Assembly: GCA_943788195.1 (NCBI GenBank)
Contig: CALSPH010000002.1
Span: 248,001-312,000, forward strand
Direction: 5' to 3'
Length of the DNA: 64,000 nucleotides
From: an uncultured Bacteroidia bacterium
Lineage (GTDB): Bacteria > Bacteroidota > Bacteroidia > NS11-12g > UBA955
Below are positions 46,244 to 53,752 of the stretch, in pieces. Position numbers and translations under genes: made by a program. Below the pieces are notes generated by a model. The model was not told the DNA's origin. It was given only the letters and a program-made list of their open reading frames with translations, and ran no database searches. The number at the start of each line of letters is the position of its first letter. The first letter of the stretch is position 1.

Positions 46244-47332
46244 TTAAATATGCTTTTGTTCAAAGTCAAACTGATCGATGTGACGAGGGTCATCTGTAAC
46301 ATCAATTTTACACTTGGTAAAACAATATTTCAGGATTATTTCATGTGTATTGCGATGGTTGAAGTGTAGACTAGAAATATTCATGTCATACGCATAACCC
46401 AATCGAAGGTTTGGCATAAGGTATATCCCCAAAATTCCACTTACCGATTCCAAATTTTTGGTTGATAAACGGCTTGACATGCCCACTTGAATCAATGGAT
46501 TAATATCTGCCAATAGACCCATTGTGAGTGTTGGATTGGCGAAGTTAAAACGGTCCGATGTAAGGCTATCATGCCATATGCTTTTTTGATTGCCCATTTG
46601 TGCTAATCCAAATGTGGTAAGAATGATCCCTGATCTTTTAATCATGGACTCCATATCAAAAGTTATGTATTGATGAAGACCCGGTGCCAGAGCATCAACA
46701 TTGGCAAAACTAAACGGCCTGCCAGATACATTTTGTATAGCGTAACCAATATTTACATTGTGCTTCCCTTTGCTTGAATATGATATACCAAAGCCATAAT
46801 TGACATTATGTTTGGATGTACTTACTAGAGGAACTTTGGGATCAAAAGGGTCTTTATACACCAAACCATTGATATCAATAACCTTTTGCATCATACCCAC
46901 ATTGGCCCCTAAAGATAAAGTTGCTGCGGGTAAAGAAATGCGATAAGCCAAATCAGTCTTTAAATAATTGGTTTTCAAATACCCTGTTTCATCTGCATAA
47001 AAAGAAAGCCCTGCCCCACCCGAAGAAATGCGTGATGTTTCACACCTCAACGGTATAGGCGCACCGTATGAGAAGCTAACGGTCTTTGCCCCTTTGGCCC
47101 CTTCAAGGTGTGTTGGACCACCTGCATGGGTATTCAACAAAAAGGTTTGATCCTCGTATTGACTGTATTGTGTGCGTGTCAATAATGTTGCACAATGTCT
47201 TGCATTTTGTCCTGTAACCGCAGGATTAAACATTTGTTTGTTAAATAAAAATTGGGTGTATTGAGGATCTTGCTGGGCAGCACTCAGAATAGATAAACTG
47301 AAACTAAGTACAGTGAGTAACGTTTTGTTCAT
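46244..47332 (-). CDS. PorP/SprF family T9SS outer-membrane protein
   Basis: A 362-residue protein with signal peptide (LLTVLSFSLSILSAAQ) and QQDPQYTQFLFNKQMFNPAV, followed by amphipathic strands of a PorP/SprF beta-barrel (SFSYGAPIPL, YKDPFDPKVP, NLRLGYAYDMNISSL) and the C-terminal HEIILKYCF. Members act in T9SS; SprF in Flavobacterium is needed for SprB, a type B cargo. It is upstream of the broken paralogue at 45023 with a gap of 157 bp. A possible client in this window is the type B repeat protein at 16565, though they are not adjacent. Confidence 0.92.
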   Translation of the reverse strand: MNKTLLTVLSFSLSILSAAQQDPQYTQFLFNKQMFNPAVTGQNARHCATLLTRTQYSQYEDQTFLLNTHAGGPTHLEGAKGAKTVSFSYGAPIPLRCETSRISSGGAGLSFYADETGYLKTNYLKTDLAYRISLPAATLSLGANVGMMQKVIDINGLVYKDPFDPKVPLVSTSKHNVNYGFGISYSSKGKHNVNIGYAIQNVSGRPFSFANVDALAPGLHQYITFDMESMIKRSGIILTTFGLAQMGNQKSIWHDSLTSDRFNFANPTLTMGLLADINPLIQVGMSSRLSTKNLESVSGILGIYLMPNLRLGYAYDMNISSLHFNHRNTHEIILKYCFTKCKIDVTDDPRHIDQFDFEQKHI

Positions 47333-47415
47333 AGGTCTTAAATCATTACAGACCGTTCATGAGAAATGTCGTAGGTCTGTAATTCTAACGACCGAAGTAC
47401 ACTGAATATTATGTG

Positions 47416-48156
47416 CTACTTTTTCTGAGCTCGAATTATTAAGTTAGGTGTAAGTACCACATGCTTCGATGATCTCCCTGAAGCAAAAAGAATCAGTTTA
47501 ACACTTGAAGACTTTCTGAACCACAGCAGTTTTCTAACTAAATTCTTCAACGCACCCTTCACATACATATAGGATGGAAACACTTCCACATTTTTAAAAT
47601 CTAATGAAAGCATTAGTTGTTCAGCAGCATTTTTATTCAAGAAATTTTCATGAGTAAAATCACCCATGGCAAACACGCTAGCCATTGGAGCGTCCATATT
47701 GGGAGTCCTAAAAATAGCCATCCCTCCTTTGCGAAGTGCTTTCTTGATGAGTTGAACCAAATCAACCAGCTCATCCTTTGTAAAATGCTCGATGATATCC
47801 ATCCCACTGATGACATCAAAAGCCGATTCATGCTTTTTCAAATAATCAAAAATATCCGCTTTAATCACTTCATGAACATTAAGCTGATGGGCAATTTCAA
47901 CTTGTTGGTCACTGATATCTATGCCAATTAAGTTTTTATACCCTTTTTTCTTACATGCCTCAATTAGGGATCCAATCCCACAACCCAAATCTAAAATTTC
48001 AATTTCCTTATTTTTTGCAGGCAAATAAGGAATCACTTCCTTTTGAAACTGATATTGTTCATCTAAAAACTTACGATTAACATCATCTTTATAATTCCGA
48101 CCGCTTTGGCGATCAAAATAGTCTTCATAGAAATATTTGCGATAGGACAACCCCAT
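47416..48156 (-). CDS. class I SAM-dependent methyltransferase
   Basis: About 246 residues from ATG 48156 (MGLSYRKYFYEDYFD); an in-frame TTG two codons earlier is also possible. Motif I ILDLGCGIGSLIEACKK, motif II around IGIDISDQQ, VISGMDIIEHF and GGMAIFRTPNMD identify a UbiG/Methyltransf_11-23 type enzyme. The set MDIIEHF plus RTPNMD is common in methyltransferases of cell-surface glycan loci. The substrate is unknown. It diverges from rnhB, 41 bp between starts. Confidence 0.88.
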   Translation of the reverse strand: MGLSYRKYFYEDYFDRQSGRNYKDDVNRKFLDEQYQFQKEVIPYLPAKNKEIEILDLGCGIGSLIEACKKKGYKNLIGIDISDQQVEIAHQLNVHEVIKADIFDYLKKHESAFDVISGMDIIEHFTKDELVDLVQLIKKALRKGGMAIFRTPNMDAPMASVFAMGDFTHENFLNKNAAEQLMLSLDFKNVEVFPSYMYVKGALKNLVRKLLWFRKSSSVKLILFASGRSSKHVVLTPNLIIRAQKK

Positions 48157-48197
48157 TTTCAAGCCTGCGAAAATAGCCCTTTATTTGCCATATAAAA

Positions 48198-48776
48198 ATG
48201 GGGCGACTAATATTTACCTATAAAGATTACAAAATTATTGCTGGAACAGACGAGGCAGGGCGTGGTTGTTTGGCCGGACCTGTAGTTGCAGCGGCTGTAG
48301 TACTTAGCAAACCGATCCCCGAATTAAACGATTCCAAAAAACTTTCAAAAAAAAGACGGAATGAACTGAGGAAGAAAATTGAAGAAAATGCGCTCAGTTT
48401 TCAAGTTGCTTTTGTCGATCATATTAAAATAGATGAAATTAACATATTGAATGCCTCGATACTGGCGATGCATCACGCAACATTAGGTTTACAAGTTAAA
48501 CCTGAGATTCTTTTGGTTGATGGAAATCGATTCAAACCTTTGAAACAAATACCACATCAGACCATTATTAAGGGAGATGCAAAGTTTCAATGCATCGCAG
48601 CTGCATCTATTCTTGCCAAAACATATCGCGATGATTATATGGATGCGATGCATGAACAATATCCCGAATATGGATGGGACACCAATGCAGGATACCCCAC
48701 AGTTAAGCATAGAGAAGGAATCAAAGCGCATGGACCCACAAAAATCCATCGCATGACTTTTCGACTTTTACCTTAA
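48198..48776 (+). CDS. rnhB: ribonuclease HII
   Basis: A 192-residue RNase HII: GTDEAGRGCLAGPVVAAAVV carries the DEAGRG catalytic Asp18-Glu19, then ILLVDGNRFKP with a third acidic residue, and AKFQCIAAASILAKTYRDDYM with the Asp of the active site. It removes ribonucleotides from DNA and RNA primers. Length is normal. It is 32 bp upstream of the RNase P RNA gene on the same strand. Confidence 0.96.
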   Translation: MGRLIFTYKDYKIIAGTDEAGRGCLAGPVVAAAVVLSKPIPELNDSKKLSKKRRNELRKKIEENALSFQVAFVDHIKIDEINILNASILAMHHATLGLQVKPEILLVDGNRFKPLKQIPHQTIIKGDAKFQCIAAASILAKTYRDDYMDAMHEQYPEYGWDTNAGYPTVKHREGIKAHGPTKIHRMTFRLLP

Positions 48777-48796
48777 CAACTTCAGTAGTTATAAAT

Positions 48797-48804
48797 TATA
48801 TTTG
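48797..48804 (+). promoter_or_regulatory. -7 box of rnpB
   Basis: TATATTTG matches TAnnTTTG and ends 4 bp before the predicted 5' end of RNase P RNA at 48809. The -33 region at the usual distance is weak (around 48766-48777). Confidence 0.6.
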
Positions 48805-48808
48805 CCCC

Positions 48809-49186
48809 GCAACAGTTCGCTTTGTCGTCAGTCAGTTGACTGAAGGAAAGTCCGGGCAACACAGTGCAAATTGCTTCCTAACGGGAAGAGGGTTTTGAGT
48901 ATTTAATATTCAAAATTCATAGCCAGTGCCGCAGAAAATAACTTTTCCATTTCGGTGGAATAAAGGTGAAAACGTGAGGTAAGAGCTCACGATATTTGGT
49001 GGTGACATTAAATATGGGTAAACCTCAGTTGTTGAAAGACCAAATATACTCTGGTTAAGAGTTGCACGCTCAAGCTTAGGCACCAGAGAGGGTAGGTTGA
49101 TTGATTCCATGGGCAATCATGGAACTAGATAAATGACAAAGATGCTAATTTATTAGCATACAGAACCCGGCTTATAGAACTGTTGC
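48809..49186 (+). ncRNA. rnpB: RNase P RNA
   Basis: A bacterial class A RNase P RNA of about 378 nt. The terminal helix P1 is formed by GCAACAGTTC (48809-48818) and GAACTGTTGC (49177-49186). The conserved 5' core GAAGGAAAGTCCGGGCAAC (48840-48859) and 3' core ACAGAACCCGGCTTAT (49160-49175) are present. It is the catalytic subunit that removes tRNA 5' leaders. A T run directly after P1 (49187 on) makes P1 part of an intrinsic terminator; this lies up against the stop of the convergent hydrolase gene. Confidence 0.96.
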
Positions 49187-49190
49187 TTTT

Positions 49191-50129
49191 TTATTTTGCT
49201 ATGAAATTTACAATTTCAGGAGGCATTTCTTCCTGGATAAAGTGCTTCGCATTTTCCAGGATTAAGATATCTTCAGGTTTAATCTTCAATGCCTTGGTCA
49301 CTTTTTCGGCCTGTTTTTCCCAAACCAATATCTTGTCATTCTTACCCCAAATCACTTTGGTATGAATATTTAAGGTATCCATCAAAGGAATGTAATCCGG
49401 CAACTTTTTAACGCATACATTGGAAAAAAACTGATATAACGCTCTATCTAACCGACCTTCGGTTGGCCCTATATACCCTTCTAGCATTTCCGGTGTACAC
49501 ATTTTTTTGTTGTTTAACCCATTCCCAATTGTAGCCTTCATGGTGCCTTTGCGAGACATATTTGAGGTGTAACTTTTAACATACAACTTGGAAATCAAAT
49601 TTCGTTTCATTTCCATGGGTGGATTAAACCCTTCTTGAGTAATAATGGTATTTAACAGTACCAAATTCGATACTTTCTTTGCATTTTGTTTCAACATTTC
49701 CCAGGTCCAAAGGCCTCCTGCATCATGGCAAACATGAGTCCAAGAATCTATCTGCAAAGAATCCATCAGTTCCAGTAAATAAGACCCCATGTTGCCTGGA
49801 TCATAAATATGATACCCTTTCGGTTTATCACTTTGCCCATAACCCAACATATCTGGAGCAATCACACGGTATCCTTTGGCAACTAGCTTATCAATCATAT
49901 TTCGATAAAGCCAAGAAGAAGTTGGGACACCATGTACTAACAAAATGCATTCTTGATTAGTGCTGCCTGCATCAATATATTTAATAACATATTGGTTGGA
50001 AAGCAATAGCGATTCCTGCCGTGCAATAAATCTACTATATCCTGAATTTGTGGTCATACTAGGCTGTGTATGCTTGCAAGATAGAACAAAAAATAACCCA
50101 AAAAGAAATAAGATCAGTCTTGATGACAT
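49191..50129 (-). CDS. alpha/beta-hydrolase lipoprotein, haloalkane dehalogenase-like
   Basis: A 312-residue protein with a lipobox (FGLFFVLSC, Cys18) and an alpha/beta-hydrolase fold: oxyanion HG at 66-67 in LLVHGVPTSSWLYRN, DMLGYGQSDKP, nucleophile elbow HDAGG with Asp136 in the nucleophile position, and a C-terminal His in ENAKHFIQEE. An Asp nucleophile is typical of haloalkane dehalogenases and epoxide hydrolases rather than esterases, so it may hydrolyse epoxides or C-halogen bonds, anchored in the envelope. It is 3 bp downstream of the nucleotide-sugar dehydrogenase gene. Confidence 0.87.
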   Translation of the reverse strand: MSSRLILFLFGLFFVLSCKHTQPSMTTNSGYSRFIARQESLLLSNQYVIKYIDAGSTNQECILLVHGVPTSSWLYRNMIDKLVAKGYRVIAPDMLGYGQSDKPKGYHIYDPGNMGSYLLELMDSLQIDSWTHVCHDAGGLWTWEMLKQNAKKVSNLVLLNTIITQEGFNPPMEMKRNLISKLYVKSYTSNMSRKGTMKATIGNGLNNKKMCTPEMLEGYIGPTEGRLDRALYQFFSNVCVKKLPDYIPLMDTLNIHTKVIWGKNDKILVWEKQAEKVTKALKIKPEDILILENAKHFIQEEMPPEIVNFIAK

Positions 50130-50132
50130 GAT

Positions 50133-51422
50133 CTATAAACTCCAATACTCTAATTCGTTGATTTTATCTCGATAAATACCCTTTAAATCTAAAAGAAAGG
50201 CATGTTCATTGCAAATGCTTTTAAACCATGATTGCGGCTTGTTTTTATATTCATCGTGTGCTACAGCCAAAATTATCCCATCATATCCAGAAGTTATTTC
50301 ATCCGCTAAACTAAAGCCGTATTCTTCCTGAACATCATGACTGCTTGCATGCGGGTCTGCCACTTCAACATTCACTGAAAAAGATTTCAGTTCATTCACA
50401 ATATCTACTATTTTACTATTTCGAATATCAGACACGTTTTCTTTAAACGTAGCCCCCATGATTAGAATCTTCGACTGACGAATCTGTTTATCATTTCCAA
50501 TCAATTTTTTAATACTCACTTTGGCAATATGTGCCCCCATCATATCATTGGTGAACCTACCTGCTGCAATTACTCTAGGATGAATCCCTAATTCTGTTGC
50601 TCTGTATGTTAAATAATATGGATCAACCCCGATACAATGCCCACCTACTAAACCAGGATAGAACTTAAGAAAATTCCATTTGGTTCCAGCAGCTTCAATC
50701 ACATCATATGTATTGATATTCATTTTATCAAAGATTAATGAAAGTTCATTCATCAAACTTATATTCAAATCACGTTGGGTATTTTCAACAATTTTTGCTG
50801 CCTCAGCCACCTTGATGGTGGGAGCCTCATGTATCCCGGCTTCAATAATAGAACCATACAAATCTGAAATGTTCCGCAAAGACTCTTTGTCACAACCGCT
50901 TACAATTTTCGTTATTTTAGTAATGGTATTTACTTTGTCGCCCGGATTAATACGCTCTGGGGAATAGCCCACCTTAAAATCTTCAGGAAAACTCAGTTTG
51001 CTATATTTTTCAATAACAGGGATGCAGTCTTCCTCAGTACAACCTGGGTAAACTGTAGATTCATAAACCACATAATCTCCTTTGCTGATTACCTTACCTA
51101 CTGCTTTTGATGCAGATTGAAGTGGCTTTAAGTCTGGATTTTTTCCATCGTCAATTGGCGTAGGCACGGCCACAATGTAAAAACTTGCTGCTTCTAAATC
51201 TTCCAATTGATCAGTAAAGACAATGTCCTTGTTTTTGAATTCATCTGATTCAATTTCCTTGCTAGGGTCTTCGTGGTTCTTGAGCATATCAATTCGTTTA
51301 GAATTAATATCGAAACCGATAACCTTGTAGTGTTTTGCAAATTCAAGGGCAATTGGCAAGCCAACATAACCCATTCCGATTACACAGATTTGTTTGGTTT
51401 TATCTTTTATAGATTGAAACAT
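50133..51422 (-). CDS. nucleotide sugar dehydrogenase (UDP-HexNAc 6-dehydrogenase type)
   Basis: A 429-residue UDP-glucose/GDP-mannose dehydrogenase family enzyme. The Rossmann motif is GMGYVGLPIALEF (16-28), followed by ESTVYPGCTEEDC, the catalytic segment GGHCIGVDPYYLTY with Cys263, and a C-terminal UDP-binding domain starting SKILIMGATFKENVSDIRNSK. The GGHCIGVDPYY form is typical of the WecC/WbpO/TviB group acting on UDP-N-acetyl-mannosamine or -galactosamine, giving uronic acids for capsule or LPS. It is the first gene of a two-gene unit with the hydrolase. Confidence 0.93.
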   Translation of the reverse strand: MFQSIKDKTKQICVIGMGYVGLPIALEFAKHYKVIGFDINSKRIDMLKNHEDPSKEIESDEFKNKDIVFTDQLEDLEAASFYIVAVPTPIDDGKNPDLKPLQSASKAVGKVISKGDYVVYESTVYPGCTEEDCIPVIEKYSKLSFPEDFKVGYSPERINPGDKVNTITKITKIVSGCDKESLRNISDLYGSIIEAGIHEAPTIKVAEAAKIVENTQRDLNISLMNELSLIFDKMNINTYDVIEAAGTKWNFLKFYPGLVGGHCIGVDPYYLTYRATELGIHPRVIAAGRFTNDMMGAHIAKVSIKKLIGNDKQIRQSKILIMGATFKENVSDIRNSKIVDIVNELKSFSVNVEVADPHASSHDVQEEYGFSLADEITSGYDGIILAVAHDEYKNKPQSWFKSICNEHAFLLDLKGIYRDKINELEYWSL

Positions 51423-51486
51423 GGACTAAAAATAAGGCGCAAAAATAGACCTTTGATTTTGATTAAGCAACAAAGCCTTTTCAACC

Positions 51487-51516
51487 ATTGTTATTTCTAA
51501 CAATATTCTAACTTTG
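51487..51516 (+). promoter_or_regulatory. Bacteroidota-type promoter for the 51529-53752 operon
   Basis: ATTG (51487-51490), an 18-bp spacer and TAACTTTG (51509-51516) lie 12 bp upstream of the ATG at 51529, predicting a very short 5' leader. Confidence 0.6.
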
Positions 51517-51528
51517 CACTAATAATTA

Positions 51529-52113
51529 ATGATTTATAGATTTAAAATAAGATTTGAGGACGAAGAGGATTTTGTATCTATCGTTGAGGTGAACACCAAA
51601 CATTCGTTCTTCCATTTGCATGATATAATGCAAACTGCAATTGGTTTTAATAAAAAGCAAGATGCCTCAATTTTTACATCCAATGACAACTGGAAACCTT
51701 TGAAAGAATTCAGTATCCCTTCTAACTACAATGAACTGATTGAAAAGGGAGAAAAACTCCCCTTGATTTCAGCCCATATTTTCGATCCATATCAAAAATT
51801 CATTTATATAGCGGATAAAGAGAATGAATGGGTGTTGGAAGTGGAGTTAATGCGTATTGCAGATGACGAGCAGAATGTAAAATATCCTAACGTTAAACGT
51901 ACGGAAGGTTTTCCTCCACGTCAATTCGTTGCAGAGCCTATTATTGATGATGAGCCAAGTGCTGACATTGTGGATGAATTAGCTGCAATGCCTTCTTTTG
52001 ATTCAATTGTCCCTAATCTTGATAAGGACAAGACCAAAACGGAGAATTCAGAATTAGACGAATTTCCAGACTTGGGTGATATTGACGAAATTGATTTTAG
52101 CGAAGAGCTTTAG
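51529..52113 (+). CDS. pRiA4b ORF-3-like / IS1096 TnpR-like domain protein
   Basis: A 194-residue protein. The first 120 or so residues (FKIRFEDEEDFVSIVEVNTKHSFFHLHDIMQTAIGF, WKPLKEFSIP, FIYIADKENEWVLEVEL) match the plasmid pRiA4b ORF-3-like fold found in many Bacteroidota. The last 60 are acidic and disordered (Asp/Glu rich, DELAAMPSFDS). Despite the IS1096 name given to relatives, no transposase or inverted repeats are nearby. It begins an operon with miaA (2-bp gap) and terC. Function unknown. Confidence 0.8.
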   Translation: MIYRFKIRFEDEEDFVSIVEVNTKHSFFHLHDIMQTAIGFNKKQDASIFTSNDNWKPLKEFSIPSNYNELIEKGEKLPLISAHIFDPYQKFIYIADKENEWVLEVELMRIADDEQNVKYPNVKRTEGFPPRQFVAEPIIDDEPSADIVDELAAMPSFDSIVPNLDKDKTKTENSELDEFPDLGDIDEIDFSEEL

Positions 52114-52115
52114 GT

Positions 52116-52988
52116 ATGCCTAAGGCAATTATTATAGTCGGACCCACAGCAATAGGAAAATCAGGTTTAGCTGAAAAAATCGCACTTGAGAATCAACTGC
52201 CAATCGTCTCTGCAGATTCAAGACAACTTTATAAAGAACTTAATATTGGGGTAGCAAAACCAGAATCTTCTGTTTTAGCATTAATCCAGCACGTAGAAAT
52301 TGGTTCAATAAACATACAAGATGAAAATGACGTTGCATTTTACTGTAAGCGTGTAAGTGAACAGTTACGAACCATTGATGGTGATATTTTAGTTGTTGGT
52401 GGCACTGGGTTTTATATCAAAGCATTAATTGAAGGATTAGAAGACTTGCCTCCAAAAAATGATGAACTCAGAAAAAGATTAGAAAAGGGTTATCAATCAG
52501 CAGGTATTTCCTATTTACAAGATCAATATTCAAAAATATCCCAACCATACCGCCTCAAGGATATGAATAATCCGCATCGTCTTATTCGTGCTATTGAAAT
52601 GGGCGAAAAAAAGGAGAATAAACGTTCCAAAGCAGCGCTGCATAATTACGAAATAACCATGGTGGGTCTTCAAATGTCCCGAGAAAAACTATATCATAGT
52701 ATAGACCTGCGCGTAGATCAAATGATAGAAAACGGTTTGGTTGAAGAGGCGCGAGAATTAATCCCATACAAGAATTTGCAGGCACTTCAAACCGTAGGTT
52801 ACAGTGAATTATTTGATTATTTCGAAGGCATTTATAATTTAGAATTTGCTGTAGATAAAATCAAGCAGCATACACGAAACTATGCCAAAAGGCAAATAAC
52901 GTACTTCTCAAATCAACTAGATGTCACCTGGTTTGATGCAGAAGAAACTGAAAAATTAAATACATTTGTTTCAAATAAACTATCATGA
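52116..52988 (+). CDS. miaA: tRNA dimethylallyltransferase
   Basis: A 290-residue enzyme with P-loop GPTAIGKS (9-16), SADSRQLYKELNIGVAKP, the DMA-PP-binding region GDILVVGGTGFYIKAL, and the tRNA-binding elements RLIRAIE and ALQTVGYSEL. It adds the isopentenyl group to A37 of tRNAs reading UNN codons. Its 3' end overlaps the terC start by 4 bp (ATGA). Confidence 0.97.
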   Translation: MPKAIIIVGPTAIGKSGLAEKIALENQLPIVSADSRQLYKELNIGVAKPESSVLALIQHVEIGSINIQDENDVAFYCKRVSEQLRTIDGDILVVGGTGFYIKALIEGLEDLPPKNDELRKRLEKGYQSAGISYLQDQYSKISQPYRLKDMNNPHRLIRAIEMGEKKENKRSKAALHNYEITMVGLQMSREKLYHSIDLRVDQMIENGLVEEARELIPYKNLQALQTVGYSELFDYFEGIYNLEFAVDKIKQHTRNYAKRQITYFSNQLDVTWFDAEETEKLNTFVSNKLS

Positions 52989-53752
52989 ATTTTGACTTTG
53001 CTTTATTGCTGGACCTAAATAATTTGGTCAGCTTACTTACGCTAACCTTTCTAGAAATTGTTCTTGGTATAGATAATATTTTATTTGTTAGCATTATATC
53101 AGCTCGGGTTGAAGACAAGCATAGAAGAAAAGCAGCGAACTTAGGTTTAGGTTTAGCACTAGTTATGCGGATCATCTTTCTATTTATAATCGGATTGATT
53201 ATTCATTCGGCAAATTTGGTTTTATTTACAATTCCTGTTGACTTTCCTGGTGCCGATATCAGCATTAAAGATCTCATCGTTTTTTTGGGAGGTGTTTTTC
53301 TTATTTATAAAAGTGTTACTGAAATTCATGATAAGGTAACGGGTTCTGGTATCGCGAATGAAGCAGCAACGGTTACCCTAACATGGGGCAAAGCGATTGT
53401 TCAAATAGCCATGATTAATCTTGTGTTTTCTTTGGATAGTATCATCACTGCCATTGGTTTAGCAGGTGATAACATAGCAATTATGTTTGTTGCCGTAGTG
53501 GTGTCAATGGTGGTCATGATTATTATTACCAACCCATTAAGCAAATTCGTTGAAAAGCATCCTACTATCAAAATTTTGGCTTTAAGTTTTCTACTAATGA
53601 TTGGTGTGTTGCTGGTAGCAGAATCATTTGAGCAACATATCAATAAAGGGTATATCTACTTCTCGATTGCTTTTGCCCTCTTGGTTGAGTTTTTAAATAT
53701 TGCTTATCGCAGAAAAAAGGCAGGAAAAGGAAATGTCATCAGCAAGAACTAG
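52985..53752 (+). CDS. TerC family membrane protein
   Basis: A 255-residue integral membrane protein with about seven helices and the TerC signature EIVLGIDNILFVSI near the N-terminus and INLVFSLDSIITAIGLAG in the middle; both hold membrane-embedded Asp residues thought to coordinate metal ions. The family covers tellurite-resistance-associated proteins and Mn exporters such as Alx/MeeF. A role in metal-ion export, possibly supplying metal to exported proteins, is the best guess. It is coupled to miaA and convergent with the SulP gene, overlapping it by 4 bp. Confidence 0.92.
   Translation: MNFDFALLLDLNNLVSLLTLTFLEIVLGIDNILFVSIISARVEDKHRRKAANLGLGLALVMRIIFLFIIGLIIHSANLVLFTIPVDFPGADISIKDLIVFLGGVFLIYKSVTEIHDKVTGSGIANEAATVTLTWGKAIVQIAMINLVFSLDSIITAIGLAGDNIAIMFVAVVVSMVVMIIITNPLSKFVEKHPTIKILALSFLLMIGVLLVAESFEQHINKGYIYFSIAFALLVEFLNIAYRRKKAGKGNVISKN

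Noticed and set aside
51529..52113. Insertion-sequence passenger gene (IS1096-like)
   Set aside because: Only the domain name suggests this; there is no transposase, no terminal inverted repeat and the gene sits in a miaA-terC operon.
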